In this document: piece by piece, positions 55,701-64,000 of the stretch
How positions within the stretch are numbered: the stretch's first letter is position 1
How the letters are laid out: every line of letters begins with the position of its first letter
NCBI RefSeq assembly: GCF_954871325.1
Contig: NC_088775.1
Coordinates: forward strand, 73,695,561-73,759,560
Direction: 5' to 3'
DNA length: 64,000 nt
From: Gordionus sp. m RMFG-2023
Lineage: Eukaryota > Nematomorpha > Gordioida > Chordodea > Parachordodidae
The notes under the pieces: generated by a model
Told to the model about the DNA's origin: nothing
The model's input: the letters and a program-made list of their open reading frames with translations, nothing else
Database searches by the model: none
Program-made: the position numbers and the translations under genes

Positions 55701-55877
55701 ATAAATTCTCATATACCTCCAATTAAATCTCACACGAAAAGGATCAAAAATAATATAAATACATCTATAATTATATCCAAACAAACTCCAACTAATCTCA
55801 TTTTAAAAAAGGTATTTTATTTTTTAGACAGTTAATACCTATTCTATAATACTATAATATTATAGGATAAATCTGAT

Positions 55878-57905
55878 ATGATTCTCGCTTGCTCTAGAAG
55901 ATTTAAAAAAAAATTTCAAAACATTTTACCTCGCATTTTCCCTAAGATTAATCCATTAGTGGAGCAACATACCTGTGGCCTTATGAATATATTTTGCCAA
56001 TTTTGTCAATCTTTAAATTTTTTAGCTGAAAGACCTTCAGATGGTAGATTTACCCATTGTTGTCATAAAGGTAAAGTCAAAATTACTCAATCGCCATATC
56101 CTGATTATTTAAAAAATCTCTTATCTAACTCCTTAGATCCCTTGCACAAAAATTTCATGCATCATATTAGATCTTATAATAGTGTGATCGCCTTCGCCAG
56201 TATGGAACACAAATTTCAGAATTATCAGGTAATGGACCTTATTGTTTTAAAGTTCATGGGCAAATTTATCATCGCACATCACATTTATATCCCCAGACTG
56301 ATATTCTACCTAAATTTGCTCAGTGATATGTGTTGGATACATCTCAGGCCATTGCAGGACGTCTTCAGCACCCTGCCAATTCTGATTGTGATATAAATAT
56401 CATGAGACATTTAGATGAGCTTATACGCCAAATTAATCCCTATGCTTTAAGTTTCAAAACCTTAGGGGAAGTTGAGAAAGCTGAGTTATCCCTTGCAGAA
56501 CATTCAAATATATTACTGCCAAAGATTAATATGATATTTCGTGGAGATCGTTCTAGCGACCGTAGGCGATATAATTTTCCTACAATTGATGACGTAGCAA
56601 TGATTTTTACAAATGATGATGGGGAACCTCCCTTTAAGAGAGATATAAAAGTGTATCCTAGATCCAATGGGAATAATTTAGTAATTCTTAACGTATTAAG
56701 CCCTAATTTAGACCCAATGGTTTACCCTGTACTATTTCCTCATGGAGATCCAGGTTGGCAGCCTAATATGATTGCTGAAGGCTTTGAAAATTCTGGGCGT
56801 TCAAAAATATCCATGCTACAATTTAAAATTGCCCGTTTAGCGGTTAGACAAAATATTTTTAACCCCCTTCTTAATGCCGGGAGACTAACTCAACAATATA
56901 TTGTAGATTCCTATCTACAAGTTGAAGCTAATAATCTTAATTTCATAAAGTTTAATCAGTCTAAGTTACGCGTTGAGGAATATTCAGGACTAATGAATTA
57001 TTTAGCCTCCGATTTTTCCAATAATATTTATATACCTATAGGACGGGCAGTTATTCTACCATCTTCTTTTCAAGGTTCTCATAGAAACATGCAAGAGCGT
57101 TATCACGACGCAATGTCTATCGTCTTAAAATATGGCAAACCCGATCTTTTTATAACTTTTACTTGCAACCCAACATGGCCCGAAATATCCGAAAATCTTT
57201 TTAACGGTCAAACGCCTGCCGATAGACCTGATATAGTTTCTAGAGTTTTTAAAATTAAATTAGCTGCTTTTTTATCTGATATCACTAAAAATAACATGTT
57301 CGGGAAAAAATTGGCATATGTTTATACAATTGAATTTCAAAAAAGAGGATTACCTCATGCCCATTTGTTGTTCATTATAAGTTCAGAGCATAAAATTGAT
57401 ACCGCTGAGGCTATAGATAAATTTGTATATGCCGAGAGACCAGATAGGACTAACAATTCACAATTATTTAACATTGTTACGCGTTTTATGATTCATGGCC
57501 CCTGTGGCATTCTTAATCCTCGATCACCTTGCATGGATAATGGCGTATGTACTAAAAATTTTCCTAAAGATTTTATAAATGATACAATAACAAATACTAA
57601 TGGGTATCCTCTATATAAAAGAAGGGATGTAGGTTTTATATTAATATCCGGTAAACCTGTTGATAATCGTTTTGTTATTCCATACAATACCTACTTACTT
57701 TTAAAATACAATGCTCATATCAATGTTGAAATATGCACTTCTGTTTAATCAGTAAAATATATTTTTAAATACGTATATAAAGGTTATGATTGTGCAAATA
57801 TCGATTTAAATTTAGAATCTCTCCCCCCTAAATATGATGAAATTAAAAGTCATTTAAACACTCGGTATGTTAGCTCATGTGAAGCGATGTGGCGGTTAGT
57901 ATCCC
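55878..57905 (+). pseudogene. Helitron Rep protein, partial, broken
   Basis: The first part (55878-56396) has a cysteine-rich stretch CQFCQSLNFLAE and THCCHKGKV, typical of Helitron N-termini. The second part (56330-57748, other frame) has MVYPVLFPHGDPGW, FITFTCNPTWPEI and the HUH-type motif KRGLPHAHLLF. After a TAA at 57746-57748 the same frame continues SVKYIFKYVYKGYD, the tyrosine motif YxxKYxxK. One frameshift (near 56330-56396) and one in-frame stop are seen. The protein ends in the Rep domain and no helicase follows. Confidence 0.88.
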
Positions 57906-57990
57906 ATGCATGATATTTACCTATTTTTCTCCTAAATTTTAATATTTTTATAAAATAGATTATACACAAACTAGCTAATTACCCCTCAAC

Positions 57991-58008
57991 CCCGTCATTC
58001 TTGACGGG
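57991..58008. terminator. Helitron 3' hairpin
   Basis: This is a perfect 7-bp stem with a 4-base loop, 7 bases before CTAG. Helitron 3' ends characteristically carry such a hairpin a few bases before CTRR, where it is thought to signal the end of replication or transfer. Confidence 0.75.
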
Positions 58009-58040
58009 TTATTAGCTAGTCATTTTATAGATAAATAGGT

Positions 58041-58330
58041 CAGAGATCTGTAGAAATACCATTAGCATTCTCTGTTTTTTTTAAAAAAAATTCCGGCCCT
58101 GCCCGTGTTTTATATTTTCAGGAGCGGCCCAGATTTTTTTTTAAAATAAACACCCAGTCAGGATTTTTTTTAATATATTACATATATTTTTAAGTTTTAT
58201 AGCTAATAGTGGCGATTTAATATATACTACCCGACCCAGGTATTTTTATTTAAAAAAAGTCTAGGCCCAGCCTGGCCAGGGTATTTATAAAGAATTAGGC
58301 CAGACCTTAAAAAAATTAAAATACGGGACT
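58041..58330. mobile_element. Degenerate hAT-type remnant next to the Helitron end
   Basis: A left end CAGAGATCTGTAG and several CCGGCCC- and CCCAGCC-like motifs separated by T-rich runs resemble the local hAT MITEs. The right end is not clear. Confidence 0.45.
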
Positions 58331-58744
58331 ATAATATTTCAAAATTTTTATAAAAATAAAAGAAAGGATTTTTGAAGAGTTTATGTTGAATTTTTTTAGA
58401 TTTTTATTGCTTTAATAGATTTTGAAACCGATATTCTAATCTCCAGAACTTGATCAAATCTAAGAGCGAGAAAATTTTAAATACCAACATCATCTTTTGA
58501 AAAATCTTTAGAAATAATCCTTTTTAGTTCAGATTCCAAACGATGTAACTTATAACTACTCATGTTGTATAATGTTTTCCCATTTATATAGTATTTTTAT
58601 TTTAAAAAATAGAACAACCTATATAAAGCTTTCTTTTAATATTATTTTACAATTTTTAACTCGTCTCATTAATTCATTTAGTAAGTCATTTCATTTAAAA
58701 TAAATAAATTGCACCTAAAATTATTATTGAATTTTATTATACAG

Positions 58745-60431
58745 CAGTGAAGTCTGTGAGATGGCTACACACGAGGTAGTTATATTTTGGTTAATATATT
58801 TAACATTTTAAATCGGATTTGATAGGGATTAACTGAGCTAGGGCCTTCTAGATGAAGATGTGGTCATCTTTGAAGGTTTCACTGTATATAATGCAATGAA
58901 TAACTTACTATAATATTCTCCTTTTTTATGAATTATCGCTAAACTTCCTAGTATTAAATGCTTTTAGAATATATTCTATTATTTTTATGATCATTTATAC
59001 GTACCTAAAGAATCGACAAGTCAATAATGTCTAAGATTTTTAAATCAAATTTATGCCTAATATAGAGTAAGTGATGGAAGAATTCGAGGTTGAGGAAAAT
59101 GACGCTATCGATGAAAATGATAATTTATATTATGAGCCGCAAAATTTTGAATATTCAAATTTACCAGAACCCATTTCTTATAATACTAATTATGATAATG
59201 TCAACACTTCACCAGAATCAGCACAACCACTATCTTATGTAGTAGTCCCAACGTTGACTTCTGATTGGAGTTGAGTTATAATGAATGATGTTATAATTAT
59301 TATGTTATCACCAAAAATTATTAAATTTTTTAAATCAATATTTTTGTAGTTTTTATCGTAGTGTTGTTTAATTTTTTTTTAACCCTAATAAGTTTACCTT
59401 GCAAGTTATTTATTTTCTTTAAGGAAAGAGAAAAAATTAAAATATATTAGCAGGGAAATAGTTTAATTATTTTTTTCTGGAATAATGACCATTATAAAAT
59501 ATGATGGGCCTAATTTCAATAAATAGTAATTTTAAAAAACCTATCAATATCAAATTATATTATTCCAATTTAAATACGTTTTTTTTAAAATGGCGTAAAC
59601 ATCATTCGTTAAATGTAAAATAAAATTTTAAATATATATTCAAAACCGCAAGTTGAAACAACAAGTAATTTGGAGAATGTGAACCTTGGCAAAGATAATC
59701 AGAATTATAATACCGATTATTTGAACTACCCGAATTACGTGGATAATAATGCTAATGCAGAAGAAATGAGTTATGTACAGAGATTGAGCAAAGAATTCGA
59801 TGGCAAAATCCCATTCGGAAACGCGGTTTTGTCGGGGCCTCCTGTAACCAACCCTGACTCTAACCCTTGGGCCCCAGCCACCGATTTTGGTATTGAAACA
59901 AATCAGCAAAGTTTATATATTATTTTAAAGCTAATTTTAAATGTGAATTGTTGATATAATCTATAATGTTCATTTTATTAGATACCTAAAATAATATAAA
60001 GGTAGAAAGAAAGAGGTTTAAGTTCAACTAGTATTATAAAAAAAATTATTTTAAAAAATTGGTCCATTTCTTATAAATAAATGGCTCGTCTTAAATTATC
60101 CATAAAATCAATATAGATAAATATGGTAAACACGGCATTAAAACTTATTTTAAGGGTGCATTTAAACTATAAAGAAAAATTACTAATAACTGAATATGAT
60201 ATAAAATTACAACGATATGGCAACATCTAACTTCCGTGGGTCGGCATTTTAAACGTGATTTATTATTGAAATATATTACATTTGTTTTATTACAAATATT
60301 TCAATGTATAAGATTCGATTTACAAACCAAAATATTACGTTAGCAATGGTGGTTACGTTCAAGAGTTACCGCCAGGGCCTAACGCCCTAGCTGAAGAAGT
60401 TGTCCAAAAAATCAATAGCCAAAGAAGATAA
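58745..60431 (+). CDS. Unrecognised acidic Asn/Tyr-rich protein, five exons
   Basis: I do not recognise this protein. Five exons join in phase with GT-AG ends: 58745-58775, 58842-58875, 59072-59269, 59653-59910 and 60313-60431. Read from the ATG at 58761 they give 207 residues. It starts MATHEGLLDEDVVIFEVMEE, followed by a strongly acidic stretch, an Asn/Tyr/Pro-rich middle and a more ordered C-terminal part (SYVQRLSKEFDGKIPFGN, then YVQELPPGPNALAEEVVQ) ending KINSQRR. No signal peptide or membrane segment is evident. AATAAA follows at about 60440. Exon 1 is open upstream of the ATG, so it may be internal; a candidate earlier exon is at 54377-54413. The model rests on phase and splice sites, not on a known family. 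Confidence 0.62.
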
Positions 60432-60850
60432 TACTAAATAATAAATAAAACTATATTATATAATCTTTAAACTTTATGATATATTAATTGATCTATGTTT
60501 AGAAATTTAATTGGAAAATCTCCCCAGAGGTTTTTATATTATTATGAACACAATTTTTTAAATACTATCATTGTTTTTTAATTGAATAAATTTGAAATTC
60601 AGATTTTTATATTATTTACGTGCTTGTTTGAAAAAATTTGTGGTGCCAGTAAAAAAATGAGTAAAGAAGAGGAAGCAGATTGATAAAATAGAATATTATT
60701 CATATTATTTTTCATAATATAATTTTTTTAATGTTTAGATGACATCACGAAATTGAAGAATTCCAAGTAAAATTGTAGATATAATTTTTTTTCATACACA
60801 ATCGACTTATTCATATATATATATATACTCATTTTTTTTAAATTGTTATT

Positions 60851-60993
60851 TTATAGCAGGAATATAATTGAACGTCCTTTTAATATCTCGCTTTGAACTT
60901 TGTCATTCGATGTCGAAATTTCCGCTTGTATCGTCAAAAAACTGCATAAAAAGCACAAAACCGTGCCACCTATTCCGGAGTAGAAAGCCCAAC
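60851..60993 (-). CDS. LHFPL2: LHFPL2-like last exon, TM4 and C-terminus
   Basis: The exon is 143 nt with acceptor ataaag on the minus strand. It reads WAFYSGIGGTVLCFLCSFLT and then AEISTSNDKVQSEILKG before the stop. Human LHFPL2 has AEIATSSDKVQEEIEEG at the same place. Confidence 0.92.
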
Positions 60994-63178
60994 CTTTATA
61001 ATTAATATTAACATTTTCAATAAATTAGGGAAACATCTAAGGGGAGGAGAATTGTTTCTATCTTGTATATAAGATGGGAGTAAAGTTACTTTTAAAAATA
61101 AATAATAAAAGAAAATATTCTGAAGATGGTAATCGGTGCCCATGTTTGAGAAGGGGTGTACCCATACCACTTTTTGGAAACCGATTTGATCCGATATCAT
61201 ATCTAACTAATTTTATATTCTGTAGACAAACTAATCGTTTTAATTTTTAATGCATACATCTATCCATCTCATTTTAATAGTATAACATCTATTTTAACTA
61301 TACCTTAACATAAGTCGTTTAAATATATTATAATGATCAGTTAGTTTATATTCATGAATTTAAAAGTATATAATATATTTTTATTGATAAATCACTTATT
61401 TATATAATAAGATTTATCTATTTAAATAATAAGTAATAAACAAAATATATATGCAATTTGAAAAAAAAATTTTTTTAAATTAAGACACCATTTTATCAGA
61501 TTGGAAAATTTAATAATATCTGCCGATAACCAATATTTTAAAAAAGATGAAATATCTGTCCGATCCTATCTGATAAAAATATCGGTAAATCCATATTTGA
61601 ATTCATTAAGTTATCGATTTAAATAAGGTTATAAACAGGGACCCGGAGTTAACCGTAACAAACCGTTAAACCATTATAAACTGTTATAAATATCTGAACC
61701 ATAACCGTAACCGAACCGATATAATTATTTTTTGAAAGAGTAAAAATTTTTTTATAAAAAACGGTTAAACCGGTTCAAACCGGTTCAATTTTTATATTTC
61801 AGAAATGGAAATAATTTGAATATCCAGAATTATATAAACTTGCTCTTATAGTATTGGCGGTTTCCGCAACACAAGTTTCTGTAGAAAGGGCTTTTTCGGA
61901 GCTAAAATTTGTGTTATCGTCACAACGAACAAAAAGGAATCCATTTATATTAGAAAATATATTACTTATACGTTCAAATAATATATTTAAAAATGAGTTA
62001 TTTTGAATCTTATATATTTTTTTTATATATAATTCATAGATACTTATAATAAAAATAATTTAGAAGATGATGTTGCTTCAATAAAATAAAAATTTCTAAC
62101 CGTAATGAACCTTTATAAACCTTTATAAATAGCTGAACCGAACCTTTATAAATTTCTTCTTAAGAACCGTAACCAAAACGTAACCATTATAATTTTTTAC
62201 ATACTGAACCGTAACCAAACTGAACCGTTATAAATAACGGTTCGGGTCCCTGGTTATAAATGACAAGTTTGTGAACTAAATAAATACATGAAAAGTTTTG
62301 ATTTTTTTTTTATATCACTGAATATAAAATTACACCTGGTTCACAATGCCCAAGAGCGTAAATATCTGATCCATTCCCGCATATTTTTTCTACTCTAGAT
62401 GAGCTCCATCCAATCGGATATATGATTAGAGCCAGCGTAAAAAATAATCCTAGTTTAGACAAAAAAAATTAATAATTAATGTAGTGTTTCGAAATGAGCA
62501 TTTTAAAAAAAATTTAAGAGTCCTTAATAATCTACTTATCACAATAGACCTTTCATTACACTAATGATATTAATAACTATGAAATAATTATCATTATAAT
62601 ATTAAAAACTCATTTTAAAAAAATATATATAACTAGCTCATCTCATTATAGTAATATGTTCCGCAAACCTACGCTTAAATAATTGTTATCCTTAATTTGC
62701 CCAATATATTGTAAATAATTGTTATTATAAGCCTCCCCCCACCTACCTGCAAAGGCTTGCACTATCCCTGTCAATATGCAAATAGATTTTTTGAACAAGC
62801 TCCTGATACAGAAGGATACCAGAGCAGCGAAACATGTGATTATCATGAGTATACAGCCTATTAGCATAAATATCAGCACTATTTTCCAAGCTATGTTTGA
62901 AGGGAAAGTTTCAAAAGGACCGCAAAAATATGTGATCTCGTTATTTGTTTTCTCTGATTCTGTCTTTTGAGTGCTTCCTGTATATTTGGATGTTCGGTAA
63001 ACAACTTTAGGATTATCAACTGTCCAGGCCTTATATAATTTAGTGCATCTCGTATAAATTCCTATGCTGGGCAAATAAAGGTGTTTTCCCCGGCGTTGAT
63101 ACTCATGAAACAGAGTGGGTAATTGGCCATTCATATTATCTAGATTCCAATTTTTACTACGACTACGTCTTGACAAAT
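60851..63178 (-). CDS. LHFPL2: LHFPL tetraspan subfamily member 2-like, 5' part missing
   Basis: This minus-strand gene encodes a four-pass membrane protein of the LHFPL family; the molecular role of LHFPL2 is poorly defined. Three exons join in phase: 63178-62747, 62449-62336 and 60993-60851. The first carries PSIGIYTRC, FCGPF and a hydrophobic segment, ending GIVQAFAG, like human PTLGIYARC, LCGPY and GLLQGIAG. The second carries LALIIYPIGW, like human LGLILYPAGW. The last carries GWAFYSGIGGTVLCFL and ends IIFLL, like human GWAFYTAIGGTVLTFI and LICLL. The expected first exon with transmembrane segment 1 is not visible and probably lies beyond the right edge. The gene is convergent with the one ending at 60431, about 420 bp away. 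Confidence 0.9.
61636..62252 (+). mobile_element. hAT deletion derivative with dimerisation-domain remnant
   Basis: The ends are CAGGGACCCGG and CGGGTCCCTG with an exact 8-bp duplication GTTATAAA (61628-61635 and 62253-62260). Subterminal AACCGTTATAAA-like repeats occupy both sides. The segment at about 61840-61990 reads LYKLALIVLAVSATQVSVER and then AFSELKFVLSSQRTKR, the hAT C-terminal dimerisation domain. It lies in the last intron of the LHFPL2-like gene and is a different hAT family from the GGGCC elements. Confidence 0.92.
62336..62449 (-). CDS. LHFPL2: LHFPL2-like exon, TM3 and second loop
   Basis: The exon is 114 nt and in phase with both neighbours. It reads LFFTLALIIYPIGWSSSRVE and ends IYALGHCEP. 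The family-typical YP-GW motif and the cysteines of ICGNG and GHCEP are present. Confidence 0.9.
62747..63178 (-). CDS. LHFPL2: LHFPL2-like exon, first extracellular loop to TM3 start
   Basis: I placed the 5' limit at an AG acceptor (cttaaag, minus strand) giving DLSRRSRSKNWN. The frame stays open further upstream, so the true start could differ. The donor is TTTGCAG|gtaggt. A hydrophobic run IVLIFMLIGCILMIITCFAA is transmembrane segment 2, followed by FCIRSLFKKS. Confidence 0.85.
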
Positions 63179-64000
63179 CTTTAAGTACATGTTTTTTTTG
63201 TAATTTCAAATTAAGAATATAATTAAATTGCTTATAAAATTTAAGCTACTCCAAGCATAAAATTGATAAAAGGGTTGAGGAGTAAATTATAGACGCTATT
63301 TATTTTACAAATATGAATAGCTTTGTTGATCTTAATTTATTTTATTATACATAACATAACAAAATAATAAAACCTTGGTATAATCTTATTCTAAGAGTTC
63401 CAACGCCTTAAATAATGATAGTTCTCTCACTATAATTATCTCTTTAAAATTAATGTGGTAATTAAAGTTTTATCTCATGGTGGGGGGGGGGGGTGGATGG
63501 GTTTACAGCATATATTACAATCACCTATTCGCGGATAATTTTTATTTCCTCGGGATTTATTTTGGTCTCTATTATACGGATTTTGGGTTAGAGCGCTATT
63601 TGGTTCGTGAACATTCACTTTTTGAGATATGGCAGCATCGATGTATAATACATGATTATCCATATTTTCTACAATATCACCGCTAGAATATGGAAATGAT
63701 ATTTTCTGCCTCCTATCGAATAATAGGCTATACTTTTTAGCAGATCTATTTCTATTTAAGGGTATATAAGTTTACATGATTAATCTTTAAAAAATATTAT
63801 TTTTTAAAACTTTATATTTGGCCAATTATTATCAGCTAAACGCCTTTTAATGCGATGATTTCTCGATATTTTTTTATTTATCCCTGTTTCGTTGTATCTC
63901 CCGTTGTTTCTTATTATTGCCAAGTAGTTTACTGCCGATGTATAGTTTGAGTAAATGGGAACTCGTTCGATTCTTTTGAAATGATTTAATTTTTTTATTT
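63179..64000. other. Region upstream of the visible LHFPL2-like exon
   Basis: It should be intron or first-exon territory on the minus strand. A minus-strand open stretch at 63475-63720 has NMDNHVLYIDAAISQKVN and CNICCKPI, more ordered than chance frames here. It does not resemble the hydrophobic LHFPL N-terminus and ends in a poly-G tract. I leave it unassigned. Confidence 0.3.

Larger units (their letters stand above)
55878..58019 (+). mobile_element. Helitron with Rep domain, helicase missing
   Basis: A Helitron N-terminal/Rep region is followed within about 110 bp by a good Helitron 3' terminus: hairpin CCCGTCA-TTCT-TGACGGG (57991-58008), then TTATTAG and the end CTAG (58016-58019) before a T. 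A 9-bp inverted repeat CTAGCTAAT/ATTAGCTAG (57971-57979 and 58011-58019) encloses the hairpin. The 5' end, expected to start TC after an A, is not located and may lie in the tandem repeats upstream. Loss of the helicase region by internal deletion is inferred. Confidence 0.82.

Noticed and set aside
58745-60431. Alternative 3' exons of GRK2
   Set aside because: The GRK2 frame ends with a stop and polyadenylation signal at 51501, and this protein has no resemblance to a GRK tail.

Overview
This is an AT-rich piece of animal nuclear genome. It has spliced genes with canonical GT-AG introns and a dense load of mostly decayed DNA transposons. No CRISPR, operon or bacterial features are visible. 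The main host protein is a G protein-coupled receptor kinase of the GRK2/beta-ARK type. Wording in its PH domain (for example [14 protein letters not shown] and PELIFMDQ) resembles arthropod Gprk1 and nematode GRK-2 more than vertebrate GRK2 as I remember them, so a protostome, perhaps an arthropod, is my best guess. The phylum is not proven.

Layout. (1) 1-11,000: no host gene recognised. The region is a nest of short non-autonomous elements with 8-bp target duplications, an RTE-type LINE remnant and several dispersed repeats. Two related segments act as empty sites for each other's insertions. (2) 11,382-51,501, + strand: the complete GRK2 coding region in 21 exons. All junctions are GT-AG and in phase, giving a predicted 738 residues (RGS-homology domain, AGC kinase domain, PH domain with a Gbetagamma-binding tail, Asn/Ser-rich C-terminus). 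Intron 2 is about 18 kb and holds RTE LINE pieces, a tRNA-like SINE fragment, a transposon with ~580-bp inverted repeats and a 3.07-kb hAT element. Later introns hold another LINE, hAT-type MITEs and a Tc1/IS630-like element whose terminal repeats contain 21-bp minisatellite arrays. (3) 54,300-60,431, + strand: tandem repeats and a Helitron that lacks its helicase but keeps a good 3' terminus, followed by a five-exon gene for an acidic, Asn/Tyr-rich protein I do not recognise. (4) 60,851-63,178, - strand: the last three exons of an LHFPL2-like tetraspan membrane protein, convergent with the previous gene; its first exon is not visible. A hAT derivative carrying a dimerisation-domain remnant lies in its last intron.

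The host genes are not an evident functional unit. GRK2 phosphorylates activated receptors at the membrane and is recruited by Gbetagamma, while the LHFPL2-like gene encodes a four-pass membrane protein. The mobile elements explain most of the non-genic structure. The elements most worth following are the long-TIR transposon at 18,164-20,997, the Tc1/IS630-like element with terminal minisatellites at 45,503-47,965, and the nest of short elements at 228-10,363.
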